Source: Novosphingobium aquimarinum (GTDB lineage: Bacteria; Pseudomonadota; Alphaproteobacteria; Sphingomonadales; Sphingomonadaceae). Taken from it: a stretch of DNA of 64,000 nucleotides. A program made the translations under genes and the position numbers. Location: contig NZ_WRPO01000001.1 of the NCBI RefSeq assembly GCF_009746585.1, positions 248,001-312,000 on the forward strand, written 5' to 3'. Under the pieces are notes generated by a model that ran no database searches, was not told where the DNA came from, and saw nothing but the letters and a program-made list of their open reading frames with translations. This document shows, piece by piece, positions 43,975 through 53,125 of the stretch. Each line of letters starts with the position of its first letter. The stretch's first letter is position 1.

Positions 43975-44883
43975 ATGCGCACCATCTTCATGGGTACTCC
44001 CGAATTCGCCGTTCCGGCGCTCGTCGCTCTGGTCGAAGCGGGTCACGAGGTCTGCGCGGTCTACACCCAACCGCCCCGCCCCGCCGGACGACGCGGTCGC
44101 GAATTGACGCCGAGCGCGGTTCAGCGCGTCGCAGAGATGCGCGAACTTCCGGTGCGGCATCCCGTCTCGCTCAAGGGGGCCGAGGAGCAGCAGGCTTTCG
44201 CGGCATTAGAGGCGGATATCGCGGTGGTCGCCGCATACGGGCTGTTGCTGCCGCAGGAGATCCTCGACGCAACCCGGCTCGGCTGCGTCAACATTCACGC
44301 CTCGATCCTGCCGCGCTGGCGCGGTGCGGCGCCGATCCACCGCGCGATCCTGGCCGGCGATCCGACAACCGGCGTGACGATCATGCAGATGGAAGCAGGT
44401 CTCGACACCGGTCCGATGCTGGCCACCTTGCGCACGCCGATCGAGCATAAGACCGCGGGCGAGCTCACCACCGAACTGGCCGAGCGCGGCGCACAACTCC
44501 TTGTCGGCACCTTGCGCGATCTGCCGCTGCATCGTCCCGTCCCGCAACCGGACGAAGGCGTGACGTACGCCAAGAAGATCGAGAAGTCCGAAGCGCGCCT
44601 CGATTTCACCCGCGCCGCCGAGGAGGTCGAACGACAAGTCCGCGCCTTCGCGCCCACGCCGGGCGCATGGTTCGAGCTGGAAGACGAACGCTACAAGATC
44701 CGCGCTGCCGAGATCGTCGAGGGCGAAGGGGCCGCCGGTACGGTGCTGGACGAGGTGCTGACCATCGCGTGCGGCACTCAGGCCATCCGCCCGCTGAGCG
44801 TGCAACGCGCTGGTCGACCAGAGATGGCGCCTGCCGAGCTGCTACGCGGCCGGCCGATCGCGGCTGGGACACGGCTCGGGTAG
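43975..44883 (+). CDS. fmt: Methionyl-tRNA formyltransferase
   Basis: A 302-residue enzyme from ATG 43975 ([16 protein letters not shown]). Formyl-transfer and folate-binding stretches [28 protein letters not shown] and [15 protein letters not shown] are present, and the C-terminal OB-like domain (about 205-300) is complete. It formylates initiator Met-tRNA. The gene is convergently paired with recR/def and followed by truA, a common grouping. Confidence 0.95.
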   Translation: MRTIFMGTPEFAVPALVALVEAGHEVCAVYTQPPRPAGRRGRELTPSAVQRVAEMRELPVRHPVSLKGAEEQQAFAALEADIAVVAAYGLLLPQEILDATRLGCVNIHASILPRWRGAAPIHRAILAGDPTTGVTIMQMEAGLDTGPMLATLRTPIEHKTAGELTTELAERGAQLLVGTLRDLPLHRPVPQPDEGVTYAKKIEKSEARLDFTRAAEEVERQVRAFAPTPGAWFELEDERYKIRAAEIVEGEGAAGTVLDEVLTIACGTQAIRPLSVQRAGRPEMAPAELLRGRPIAAGTRLG

Positions 44884-44975
44884 GCATTCAGGTCTCTGCC
44901 AGATCTCTGCGCGAGGCGTCGCGTTTCGGCCCGAAAATTTGCAGCGGCGGCGGGCTGTTTGTATCGGCATGGGCC

Positions 44976-45713
44976 ATGACCCGCTTTGCGCTCACTCTGG
45001 AATTCGATGGCCGCCCCTTCATGGGTCTGCAGCGGCAGGCGCACGGCCCTTCCGTTCAGGCGGCGATCGAAACGGCCGTGCAAACCGTAACCGGAGAGGC
45101 CGCGACGATGCATGCCGCAGGCCGGACCGATTCCGGAGTGCATGCGATCGGGATGCGCGCGCATGTGGACATCGCAAAAGCGATCACGCCCTTCCGCCTG
45201 CAGGAAGCGCTCAACGCGGTGCTGCGACCCGATCCCATCGCGGTTATCGCTTGCGAGCCAGTGCCCGACGATTGGCACGCGCGGTTCTCTTGCGTCGGCC
45301 GGGCCTACCGCTATCGGATTGTCAATCGCAGGGCGCCGCTGACGCTCGACCGCGGTAAGGCGTGGCACGTAGTTCAGCCGCTCAACGAAGCGGCGATGCA
45401 TACCGCCGCGCAGGCGCTGGTCGGGCTGCACGATTTCACCACCTTCCGCTCGGCGCATTGCCAGGCACGCAGCCCGCTAAAAACGCTCGATCGGCTGGCG
45501 GTATTTCGCGACGAGGACGAGGTCGTGATCGAGGCTGAAGCGCGAAGCTTCCTCCATCATCAGGTCCGTTCCATGGTCGGATGCCTCGTTCTGGTAGGCA
45601 ATGGGCGGTGGGAGGTTTCGCGGGTCGGCGAGGCTTTGGAGGCACGCGATCGGCAGGCGCTCGGGCTCAACGCACCGCCCGATGGACTCTACTTCGTGAG
45701 GGCGATATATTAA
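44976..45713 (+). CDS. truA: tRNA pseudouridine synthase A
   Basis: A 245-residue pseudouridine synthase. The catalytic Asp52 is in [11 protein letters not shown], and [26 protein letters not shown] and [17 protein letters not shown] are the typical later motifs. It modifies U38-U40 in many tRNAs. The start at ATG 44976 agrees with the family. It lies 92 bases after fmt. Confidence 0.95.
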   Translation: MTRFALTLEFDGRPFMGLQRQAHGPSVQAAIETAVQTVTGEAATMHAAGRTDSGVHAIGMRAHVDIAKAITPFRLQEALNAVLRPDPIAVIACEPVPDDWHARFSCVGRAYRYRIVNRRAPLTLDRGKAWHVVQPLNEAAMHTAAQALVGLHDFTTFRSAHCQARSPLKTLDRLAVFRDEDEVVIEAEARSFLHHQVRSMVGCLVLVGNGRWEVSRVGEALEARDRQALGLNAPPDGLYFVRAIY

Positions 45714-45801
45714 GTAGATTATCTTAAGCCCTTAATTCTGCAATATTTTTAGCCGTACTATCATATGTTCGCGAAAGACGGACTAGGGGTCGCAACCGAA
45801 A
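45714..45801 (+). promoter_or_regulatory. AT-rich leader of the GGDEF-EAL gene
   Basis: This spacer is far more AT-rich than its surroundings and has TTAA at 45710, 45724 and 45732, and CAATATTTTT. It is likely the promoter region of the following gene. The TTAA spacing (10 and 4 bases) does not fit the CtrA consensus. Confidence 0.35.
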
Positions 45802-48213
45802 ATGATATTGTCGAATAAAATTTCATGGCTGTTCGGTCGAGTGATGCTGCTCGGACCGACCCGGCACGACGTGCCGGAGAGTGATCGCGAATGGTTCGCC
45901 AGATGCCAAATGCGGCAAACGGAAAAGTGTCCGTGGATGCTATCCGATGTCTTCCGATCCGTGATGTACATTGTATTGTTCGCCAGAGGACCTGGCAGCA
46001 ACTTGAACATCATGGTGGCGCTGCTGATCGTTACGATGGTAATTGGTTTCGTCCTCATGAACTCTGCCATGCGGATTGCCCCACGAACCTTCGATCGCCT
46101 CAATCTCATTCGCGGATATCTTGTGTTTCGGGGCGCTATTTGGGCCCTCGCGATCGGTTCTGCAGTCATGTTCGCATCGGACGGCGATCATAGCATCGTG
46201 ATCTATTTCGGCACTGCAGCGCTCCTGATCGATCTGCTGTTCATGGTTTCGCTTCCCACCGTCGGATTGATGACGTGTGCCTTCAGCACGCTGGCCATGG
46301 GGGGCGCCCTCATCCTTACCGACACGACGGGCGTCGCGACGACAATAACGGCGATGTCTACGCTGCTGCTGAGCATTCACTTCGCCACCTTCAATTTCTA
46401 CCACATGTTCGCCACCCGTCGTTTGCGCACCAGAAAACTGAAGGCGGCGAACGAGACGATCGAAGTACTGCTCGGTCATTATGACCAGCATGGCAGCGAC
46501 TGGTTGGTCGAAATCGATCGCCACGGCCGGCTCGTACGCCCGTCCCAGCGCATGTGCGAGGCGCTCGGGCGCCCCCGCGAAGCGGTCGAGGGGATGGACC
46601 TCAAGACCCTGATCGATCCAGGACCAGAGCTGCGCGAGGCCTTGAATGCGGCGGATGAGCACAAGCAGATCAGCAACCATCTGCTGCCCGCAAGAGTGCA
46701 CGGGGAGCAACGCTGGTGGTCCATTTCAGGCTGCCCGATCTACGACAGCAAGGGCGAATACGCCGGCTATCGGGCTTTCGTGCAGGACGTGACCGAGAAG
46801 CACGCGGCGGAAAATCGGGTGCGCACACTGGCCCTGACAGATGGGCTGACGGGCCTCGCCAACCGCGCCGTTTTCAGGTCGCGGCTGGAAAAGGCTCTTG
46901 CGGCTGCCGCGGAGGATCAGACGATTTTCGGCGTGCTCTTCATCGATCTGGATTCCTTCAAGGTCATCAATGATACGCTCGGTCATGCTGCGGGTGACGA
47001 AATCCTGTGTCAGTCGGCTGAACGCATCGCCGCGATGGTCAAGCCTGGCGATACTGCCGCCAGGTTCGGCGGTGACGAGTTCGCGCTGATCCTCTCGTCC
47101 ACGACCGGGGATTGCGGCGAGATCGTCGCACGAGCTGATGCGCTATCCGATGCGATGGCGCGTCCTTTCCGGGTCGATGACCGGTCCGTCGCCAGCGGTG
47201 CCAGCATCGGTGTCGCGATCGGTCCTCGTGACGGAGCGGACGGCGAAGCCCTGCTGCGCGCGGCCGACCTGGCGCTATACGAAGCGAAAGCACTGGGTCG
47301 CGGGCGCAGCGTCGAATACCAGCCAGCGTTGCTGGAGGAACGGGCCGAGCGCCGGGCTCTGGAAGCGGATCTGCGCAATGCGCTCGATCGAGGCGAGTTC
47401 CTGCTTCATTACCAGCCGCTCATCGATATCAAAACGCGGGGGATTACTGGCTACGAAGCTTTGCTACGCTGGAATCATCCGGTGCGCGGCTCGGTGCCCC
47501 CTGCGGAATTCATCCCGATCGCCGAACAGATCGATATCATCAATCCGATCGGCGAATGGGTGCTGCGCGAGGCCTTGAAGGAAGCGGCGACCTGGCGCGA
47601 CGACATCACCATCGCGGTGAATGTTTCCCCCGCGCAGATGCGCGGCGAAGCGCTGCTCGCCCAGGTCATCAACGCGCTCGCATCGAGCGGGGTTGCGCCG
47701 GAGCGCCTGGAGCTGGAGATCACCGAGAACCTGCTGATGCAGGAGTGCGACGCCCACGTCCGCATGATGCACCGTCTCCGTACCTTCGGCGTAAAAATCG
47801 CGTTGGATGATTTCGGCACGGGCTACAGTTCGCTGAACTATCTGCGCAGCTTCCCGTTCGACAAGCTGAAGATCGACCGGTCCTTCGTAAAGGACCTCAC
47901 CTACGACGGCGACAGCCGTTCGATCGTCGAGATGCTTTTGCGGCTGGGACGCAATTTCTCGATGAAGACGATCGCCGAAGGCGTCGAGCACGAAGGCCAG
48001 TTCGCGGCGCTTGAGGCAATGGGCTGCGAACAAGTGCAAGGCTTCATGTTTGGCAAGCCGGTTCCGGCCAGCAGTATCCCGCCCAGCGTGCGCAAACCGG
48101 CCACGGCCAAGGCCGAGCCCTCGCTAGCGCCGGTGGAATGGCTCAAGCAAAACGGCTGCGCGGGCCTTCCCGCTCATTCCGACTGCTGCAAGACCGCGTG
48201 TCGCAAATGCTGA
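45802..48213 (+). CDS. Membrane PAS-GGDEF-EAL cyclic-di-GMP protein with Cys-rich tail
   Basis: An 803-residue protein. Residues about 60-215 hold about five to six transmembrane helices; a PAS domain follows (about 235-335, ending VQDVTEKHAAENR). The cyclase domain has FGGDEFALIL near residue 422, with the intact GGDEF and FIDLDSFKVIND. The phosphodiesterase domain has EALLRWNHP near 550, VNVSPAQ, ITENLLM and DDFGTGYSSLNYLR, so both domains look catalytically competent. The last 22 residues contain five cysteines (NGCAGLP...DCC...AC..C). It turns c-di-GMP over in response to a membrane or PAS signal. A low-GC leader precedes it. Confidence 0.92.
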   Translation: MILSNKISWLFGRVMLLGPTRHDVPESDREWFARCQMRQTEKCPWMLSDVFRSVMYIVLFARGPGSNLNIMVALLIVTMVIGFVLMNSAMRIAPRTFDRLNLIRGYLVFRGAIWALAIGSAVMFASDGDHSIVIYFGTAALLIDLLFMVSLPTVGLMTCAFSTLAMGGALILTDTTGVATTITAMSTLLLSIHFATFNFYHMFATRRLRTRKLKAANETIEVLLGHYDQHGSDWLVEIDRHGRLVRPSQRMCEALGRPREAVEGMDLKTLIDPGPELREALNAADEHKQISNHLLPARVHGEQRWWSISGCPIYDSKGEYAGYRAFVQDVTEKHAAENRVRTLALTDGLTGLANRAVFRSRLEKALAAAAEDQTIFGVLFIDLDSFKVINDTLGHAAGDEILCQSAERIAAMVKPGDTAARFGGDEFALILSSTTGDCGEIVARADALSDAMARPFRVDDRSVASGASIGVAIGPRDGADGEALLRAADLALYEAKALGRGRSVEYQPALLEERAERRALEADLRNALDRGEFLLHYQPLIDIKTRGITGYEALLRWNHPVRGSVPPAEFIPIAEQIDIINPIGEWVLREALKEAATWRDDITIAVNVSPAQMRGEALLAQVINALASSGVAPERLELEITENLLMQECDAHVRMMHRLRTFGVKIALDDFGTGYSSLNYLRSFPFDKLKIDRSFVKDLTYDGDSRSIVEMLLRLGRNFSMKTIAEGVEHEGQFAALEAMGCEQVQGFMFGKPVPASSIPPSVRKPATAKAEPSLAPVEWLKQNGCAGLPAHSDCCKTACRKC

Positions 48214-48235
48214 TCGGCAAATTCTGGTCCTTTGA

Positions 48236-49228
48236 TCAGACTTTGCCGACAACGCTTTCGGGAAGCTCCGAGCCGAAAACCCGCTGGTAGTATTCCGCTA
48301 CCAGCATCCGCTCCGTCTCGTCGCACTTGTTGAGAAACGAGAGGCGGAACGCGAAGCCTGCGTCGTTGAATATCCGCGTGTTCTGCGCCCAGGTAATTAC
48401 CGTGCGCGGGCTCATCACCGTCGAGATGTCGCCATTGATGAAGCCCTGGCGGGAAAGATCCGCCACCTTCACCATGTCCGCAATCAGCTTGGGCGAAACA
48501 TCGGGGACTTTGGCCGCGACGATTTCTTGCTCGACCGATTGCGCGAGATAGTTGAGCCCGACGACCATGTTCCAGCGGTCCATCTGGCCCTGGTTGATCG
48601 CCTGCGTGCCATGATAGAGCCCGGAGGTATCGCCAAGGCCGACCGTATTCGCCGTGGCGAACAGGCGGAAGCCGGGATCGGGCCGGATCACGCGGTTCTG
48701 GTCGAGCAGCGTGAGCTTGCCCTCGGTTTCCAGCACACGCTGGATCACGAACATCACGTCGGGGCGGCCGGCATCGTATTCGTCGAACACCAGCGCGACC
48801 GGGTGCTGCAATGCCCAGGGCAGTAGGCCCTCGCGAAACTCGGTGACCTGGAGCCCGTCGCGCAGCACGATCGCGTCGCGCCCGATCAGATCGATGCGAC
48901 TGATGTGCGCATCAAGGTTGATGCGGATGCATGGCCAATTCAGCCGCGCGGCGACTTGCTCGATATGAGTCGATTTGCCGGTGCCGTGATAGCCTTGCAC
49001 CATGACGCGCCGGTTGAACGCGAAGCCCGCGAGAATCGCAAGCGTCGTGTCGGGTTCGAACACGTAGCTGGGATCGAGATCAGGAACCCGCTCGTCCGCC
49101 TCGGAGAAGGCCGGAACCTTCATGTCGATGTCGATCCCGAAGGTCTCGCGCACGTCGAGTTCGATATCGGGAGCCGCCAGGATGGTGCGATCGCGGTCGA
49201 TAGCCTGCATGTTTTTCGTCTCTGTCAT
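48236..49228 (-). CDS. cobS: CobS-type AAA+ ATPase, cobaltochelatase subunit
   Basis: A 330-residue MoxR-like AAA+ protein from ATG 49228 ([14 protein letters not shown]; an ATG at 49210 is also possible). Walker A is [16 protein letters not shown] near residue 80, Walker B is [10 protein letters not shown], and [13 protein letters not shown] follows. Sequence details ([16 protein letters not shown]) point to CobS of the aerobic cobaltochelatase rather than a generic MoxR protein. CobT, its usual neighbour, is not adjacent in this window: the next genes are the GGDEF gene (convergent) and, upstream, the HxlR gene. Confidence 0.9.
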   Translation of the reverse strand: MTETKNMQAIDRDRTILAAPDIELDVRETFGIDIDMKVPAFSEADERVPDLDPSYVFEPDTTLAILAGFAFNRRVMVQGYHGTGKSTHIEQVAARLNWPCIRINLDAHISRIDLIGRDAIVLRDGLQVTEFREGLLPWALQHPVALVFDEYDAGRPDVMFVIQRVLETEGKLTLLDQNRVIRPDPGFRLFATANTVGLGDTSGLYHGTQAINQGQMDRWNMVVGLNYLAQSVEQEIVAAKVPDVSPKLIADMVKVADLSRQGFINGDISTVMSPRTVITWAQNTRIFNDAGFAFRLSFLNKCDETERMLVAEYYQRVFGSELPESVVGKV

Positions 49229-49312
49229 CGCGAACCCGCCTAACCGTCCGAACGCTGCGCTGCAATAACGTTGGCGGGCGAATTTCGGGCAATGCGCGCT
49301 GCGGAGCTGCAA

Positions 49313-50020
49313 TCAACCCCGACTGCCGGAAATCTTCGAAGGAAGGCGGAAACAGGCGATGAACCGCTCCAGCAGCTTTTTATCGCCTTCGTAGGTGAAA
49401 GGGATCAAGCCGCTATCGATCGGCTGCTTGCCATAGAAGCATGCCAGGAAATCGCCGGCAGCGCCGGCCCGCAAAACCAGGTCTGCCAAGTTATGCTCAC
49501 CGTCCACGGTGCGGCGAACGTCCAGCTCGCCTTGCGCAAGCTGGGTGAAGAAGCCGTCGTCGCCGATTTCGAAGCGCACAGTCACGTCCAGATCCTCCGC
49601 CGCATCACGATCGATCATAGTGCGCAGCGAGAGCATGAATGCGACAGGCGTCAGCGGAAGCCGTGGATTGTGCAGGGTCGAGCGTACAGCCCAGCGACCG
49701 AGTGCCTGCGTCACCTTCTCAAGTTCGCGTCCCCACTCGGTCAGTTCGTAAAGCTGGGCCGATGCCGGGGGGGGCGAGCGGGTACGGTGCAGGATCCCGC
49801 TCGCCTCGAACCGCTCGAGCCTTTCGGTCAGCACTTTGGCGCTCAGACCGGGCAGACTGGCGCGGATGTCACTGAAACGTCTTCCGCCCAGCATCAACTC
49901 GCGCACGATGGGAATCGACCAACGCTCGCCAATGAGTTCCATCGCAAAGGCAGCGCCGCAAGCATCGTCGTACCACTTACCGTGAAATTCTGGACCCTCA
50001 GTTTCTTTAGGTAACTTCAT
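49313..50020 (-). CDS. HxlR-type transcription regulator with SCP2-like C-terminal domain
   Basis: A 235-residue regulator. Residues about 17-112 are an HxlR winged helix (GAAFAMELIGERWSIPIVREL, LPGLSAKVLTERLERFEASGIL, YELTEWGRELE). HxlR proteins are usually 110-150 residues; here another 115 residues follow and look like a sterol-carrier (SCP2) fold (FEIGDDGFFTQLAQGEL, ...AGDFLACFYGKQPI, GDKKLLERFIACF). SCP2 domains bind lipids or hydrophobic small molecules, so it may sense a hydrophobic inducer. Divergent from the VOC/GST operon with 88 bases between starts, so very probably its local regulator. Confidence 0.88.
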   Translation of the reverse strand: MKLPKETEGPEFHGKWYDDACGAAFAMELIGERWSIPIVRELMLGGRRFSDIRASLPGLSAKVLTERLERFEASGILHRTRSPPPASAQLYELTEWGRELEKVTQALGRWAVRSTLHNPRLPLTPVAFMLSLRTMIDRDAAEDLDVTVRFEIGDDGFFTQLAQGELDVRRTVDGEHNLADLVLRAGAAGDFLACFYGKQPIDSGLIPFTYEGDKKLLERFIACFRLPSKISGSRG

Positions 50021-50037
50021 AGTTGCTTTTTGTAACT
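50011..50037. promoter_or_regulatory. Three alternating half-sites, candidate HxlR operator
   Basis: GTAACT (50011-50016), AGTTGC (50021-50026) and GTAACT (50032-50037) are inverted relative to each other and evenly spaced (4 and 5 bases). They straddle the start codon of the HxlR gene, where binding would control it and probably the divergent operon. Confidence 0.5.
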
Positions 50038-50108
50038 CACTTGGTCAGCTTGCGGCAAGCCGATTCGCCGGGATTGCCCCTTTGTCGGTCCGAAAAAGGA
50101 GAAGCGCC

Positions 50109-50537
50109 ATGGAGCGACAGATCTTCGTCAACCTTCCCGTTATCGATCTCGATCGCGCCATCGGCTTCTACGAGGCGATGGGATTTACCAGGAACCCACA
50201 GTTCTCCGACGAGACCGCGGCCTGCATGGTATGGTCCGAAGCGATCTACGTCATGCTCCTTACCCATGCCAAATGGCGGACGTTCACCCAGCGCCCCATC
50301 CCCGATTCCGGCTCGAGCGAAGTCATGAACTGCCTCTCGCTGGAGAGCCGCGACGAGGTCGACACGATCGCCGAGAAAGCGACCCCGGCAGGTGGAACCA
50401 CAGACATCCAGCCCGGTGAGAACCACGGCTTCATGATAAGCCGCACGGTCGCCGATCCCGACGGGCACATCTGGGAACTGATGTGGATGGACCCAGCCGC
50501 CGCCGCGCCGGCGACTGAACCTGCCGCTTCCGCCTGA
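50109..50537 (+). CDS. VOC-superfamily (glyoxalase-like) protein, first of the operon
   Basis: A 142-residue vicinal-oxygen-chelate protein from ATG 50109 (MERQIFVNLPVIDLDRAIGFYE) behind AAGGAG. The beta-alpha-beta repeats are regular; FVNLPVIDLDRAIGFYEAMGF and VADPDGHIWELMWMD are typical. Members are metal-dependent: glyoxalases, fosfomycin/bleomycin resistance proteins, ring-cleavage dioxygenases. The substrate is unknown. First gene of the run 50109-54781; the next begins 30 bases later. Confidence 0.85.
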   Translation: MERQIFVNLPVIDLDRAIGFYEAMGFTRNPQFSDETAACMVWSEAIYVMLLTHAKWRTFTQRPIPDSGSSEVMNCLSLESRDEVDTIAEKATPAGGTTDIQPGENHGFMISRTVADPDGHIWELMWMDPAAAAPATEPAASA

Positions 50538-50567
50538 TCCATCCTCGAATTTGCGGAAAAATCATCC

Positions 50568-51245
50568 ATGCCGATCGATCCCGATGCGCCCATCGAAATT
50601 ACCGCCTTTGAATGGGTACCGCCCTTCGCACAGGGCTTCGTACGCGACTTGCGCCCCCGCTGGGCATGCGAAGAGCTTGGCCTCGCCTATCGCGAACGGC
50701 TGATCAGCGCGATGGATCGGCCCGAATGGTACTATTCCGATCAGCCATGGGGTCAGGTTCCCTACTTGCGCGACGGCGACGCCGAAATGTTCGAAAGCGG
50801 TGCGATCCTGATGCACCTGGCCGAAGGCACCGCGCTGCTGCCCTCGGATCGCAGCGCGCGCGCGACGGTGATGAGCTGGCTCTTTGCGGCGCTCAATTCG
50901 GTCGAGCCGATGGTATTCGAGCTTTCGAATGTCGATATTTTCTCGCGCCAGGAGGAGTGGGCAAAGCTGCGCCGGCCTTCGCTCGTCGAGGCGCTTGGCG
51001 GCCGGCTCGATCGCCTCGACGACGCGCTGGGCGAACGCGACTGGCTGGCGGGCCCGTTCAGCATCGCCGATATCGCCATGATTACGGTCCTGCGCGAGAT
51101 CGGCAAGACCGATCTCTTGACGGCGCGCCCTGCCCTGTCCGCCTATCTCGAACGCGGCATCGCCCGACCCGCCTTTCAGACCGCGCTGGCCGACCAGCTG
51201 CGGGTTTTCCAGCAGCATGCCCCGAAGCAGCCCGAAGGAGTGTGA
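50568..51245 (+). CDS. Glutathione S-transferase family protein (1)
   Basis: A 225-residue GST. The N-terminal thioredoxin fold has WVPPFAQGFVRDLRPRWACEELGL, the cis-Pro GQVPYL and the glutathione-binding ESGAILMHLAE; the C-terminal helical domain has LAGPFSIADIAMITVLREIG, the usual SIADI motif. GSTs of this kind add glutathione to electrophiles or reduce thiol adducts. Its catalytic residue is not obvious. Four bases separate it from the next gene. Confidence 0.85.
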   Translation: MPIDPDAPIEITAFEWVPPFAQGFVRDLRPRWACEELGLAYRERLISAMDRPEWYYSDQPWGQVPYLRDGDAEMFESGAILMHLAEGTALLPSDRSARATVMSWLFAALNSVEPMVFELSNVDIFSRQEEWAKLRRPSLVEALGGRLDRLDDALGERDWLAGPFSIADIAMITVLREIGKTDLLTARPALSAYLERGIARPAFQTALADQLRVFQQHAPKQPEGV

Positions 51246-51249
51246 CGCC

Positions 51250-51630
51250 ATGACTTACTACGACGGGTTCGTTATCCCCGTGCCGACCGCGAACAGGGAC
51301 CGTTTCCTCGAACACGCCCGGCTCGGCGATGCGGTGTTCGTCGAACACGGCGCGCTCAGGGTCATCGAAAGCTGGGGCGTGGACGTTCCCCGAGGCACGC
51401 AGACCGACTTCTACGGAGCGGTCCAGGCCAAGGACGACGAGACGATCGTATTCTCGTGGATCGAGTGGCCCGACAAGGCCGCTCGTGATGAGGCCATGGC
51501 CAAGATCATGGATCCATCGTTCTGCGATCCGCGGATGGATCCGGAGAAGAATCCGATGCCTTTCGATGGTGCGCGCATGATTTACGGCGGTTTCGAGCCG
51601 GTTCTCGTGCTGGAGAAGGCCGATGTCTGA
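51250..51630 (+). CDS. DUF1428 (YbaA-like) protein
   Basis: A 126-residue protein from ATG 51250 (MTYYDGFVIPVPTANRDRFL), a DUF1428 member with a ferredoxin-like fold. Hallmarks are the opening DGFVIPVP and WIEWPDKAARDEAMAKIMDP, and MIYGGFEPVL at the end. E. coli YbaA is in this family; the function is not established, though related dimeric alpha+beta-barrel proteins are small oxygenases or isomerases. The last eight bases overlap the next gene. A short conserved peptide, so operon membership is the strongest clue. Confidence 0.85.
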   Translation: MTYYDGFVIPVPTANRDRFLEHARLGDAVFVEHGALRVIESWGVDVPRGTQTDFYGAVQAKDDETIVFSWIEWPDKAARDEAMAKIMDPSFCDPRMDPEKNPMPFDGARMIYGGFEPVLVLEKADV

Positions 51631-52429
51631 TCGAGTGGGAAGCTTCATCTGGTACGAGCTGATGACGCCCGATCCCGATGCCGCGGCCGCATTCTACGGC
51701 GCCGTGATCGGCTGGAAGATCCCGCCGCATCCCGACCCGCAGTCGGCGACCGGCGGCATGGACTACCGCATGATCTTGCGTGACGACGGCGGTATGGCCG
51801 GCGGCGTCCTCAAGCTCACCGACGAGATGATCTCGGGCGGCGCGAGCCCGTGCTGGATGCCGTATTTGCATGCGGCGGATGTCGACGCGGAAATCGCGGC
51901 GATCGAAGCGGAAGGCGGCAAACTCCTGATGCCCGCGACCGATCTACCGGTCGGCCGGATCGCCATGCTCCACGATCCGCAAGGCGTGCCGATCTACATC
52001 ATGACCCCGGTCCCTCCACCAGGCGCACCCGCCGATGCGCGAAGCGACGTGTTCGACGAAGACGCGGTGCAGCGCGTGCGCTGGAACGAACTCGCCAGCA
52101 CGGACCAGGAGGCGTCGATGGCCTTCTATGCCAAGCATTTCGGCTTCGCGTACCCGGACAAGATGCCGATGGGCGAGATGGGCGACTATTGGTTCATCTC
52201 GCACGAAGACAAGACGCTCGGCGCCATCATGCGCAAGAACTGGGACAACGCCGTGCTGTGGGACTTCTATTTCGGGGTGCCTTCGGTAACGGCCGCAAAG
52301 CAGGCGATCGAGAGCAATGGCGGCATGGTCTTGTCCGGCCCGATGGAAGTCCCGGGTGGTGACTGGATCGTCTTCGGCACCGATCCTCAGGGTGCGCGAT
52401 TCGGCGTGGTCGGGCCACACGGCGATTGA
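51623..52429 (+). CDS. Two-domain VOC-superfamily protein
   Basis: A 268-residue protein with two glyoxalase-like domains, about 5-125 and 145-265 (FIWYELMTPDPDAAAAFYGAVIGW; RWNELASTDQEASMAFYAKHFGF), like the CFP30B-type proteins of actinobacteria and alphaproteobacteria. The end IVFGTDPQGARFGVVGP is typical. It overlaps the DUF1428 gene by eight bases. A 66-base gap with a hairpin follows it, the largest gap within the operon. Confidence 0.88.
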   Translation: MSDRVGSFIWYELMTPDPDAAAAFYGAVIGWKIPPHPDPQSATGGMDYRMILRDDGGMAGGVLKLTDEMISGGASPCWMPYLHAADVDAEIAAIEAEGGKLLMPATDLPVGRIAMLHDPQGVPIYIMTPVPPPGAPADARSDVFDEDAVQRVRWNELASTDQEASMAFYAKHFGFAYPDKMPMGEMGDYWFISHEDKTLGAIMRKNWDNAVLWDFYFGVPSVTAAKQAIESNGGMVLSGPMEVPGGDWIVFGTDPQGARFGVVGPHGD

Positions 52430-52439
52430 CCGGGCGGCT

Positions 52440-52470
52440 GGAACGGACCAGAATGTTCCACGTCTGTTCC
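52440..52470 (+). other. Hairpin within the operon, before the second GST gene
   Basis: GGAACGGAC (52440-52448) pairs with GTCTGTTCC (52462-52470) through nine positions including one G-U pair, around a 13-base loop, followed by GTTTC. It could attenuate transcription, stabilise an RNA end or act as an operator. Its place in the only long gap suggests it sets different levels for the upstream and downstream halves. Confidence 0.45.
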
Positions 52471-52495
52471 GTTTCATGAGTCGAGAGGTGCCGCA

Positions 52496-53125
52496 ATGGC
52501 CGAGTACACGTTCTTCACCCATCCGATGTCGCGCGGCCAGATCGCTCGCTGGGCACTGCATGAAGTCACCGCGGACTACGAACAGGTCCTCATCGACTGG
52601 CAGGCCAAGCCGGCCAGCCTCCTGGCCGCCAATGCCATGGGCAAGGTGCCCACGATCATCCACCATGCCGAAAGCGGCGATCGGGTCGTGAGCGAAGCGG
52701 CGGCGATCTGCCTCTACCTCGCGGAGATGCATCCCGAGGCCAAGATGGGCCCGAGCGACGACGAAATGGCGGATTATCTTCGCTGGTCGTTCTTTGCCGC
52801 GGGCCCGGTCGACCAGGCGATCACGGCCAAGGCCCTGAAATTCGAACCGTCCTCCCCCGAGCAGGAGGGCATGGTGAGTTTCGGCAGCTTCAAACGCACG
52901 ATGGATGCGATTGAGGGGCTTCTCGACGGTCGACGTTGGGTTTGCGGCGATCGTTTCACTATGGCCGATGTCTATGTGGGAAGCACGGTCGACTGGGGGC
53001 TCAATTTTGGCATCATGCCGCCGCGCGAAGCTTTTGTCGCTTATGCCGAACGCTGTCAGGAACGCCCCGCCTACAAGGCCGCCAAAGCGATCGACAGCAA
53101 GCTGATCGAGGACATGAAGAAATGA
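52496..53125 (+). CDS. Glutathione S-transferase family protein (2)
   Basis: A 209-residue GST. The N-terminal THPMSRGQIARWALHE has a Ser at the catalytic position, GKVPTI gives the cis-proline, and SEAAAICLYLAEMHPEA binds glutathione; the C-terminal domain has VCGDRFTMADVYVGSTVDWGLNFG. It follows the hairpin by 25 bases, with GAGAGG as ribosome site, and its stop overlaps the next small gene by four bases (ATGA). Confidence 0.87.
   Translation: MAEYTFFTHPMSRGQIARWALHEVTADYEQVLIDWQAKPASLLAANAMGKVPTIIHHAESGDRVVSEAAAICLYLAEMHPEAKMGPSDDEMADYLRWSFFAAGPVDQAITAKALKFEPSSPEQEGMVSFGSFKRTMDAIEGLLDGRRWVCGDRFTMADVYVGSTVDWGLNFGIMPPREAFVAYAERCQERPAYKAAKAIDSKLIEDMKK

Noticed and set aside
45710..45735. CtrA site (TTAA repeats).
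   Set aside because: Spacings of 10 and 4 bases do not match the TTAA-N7-TTAA consensus.
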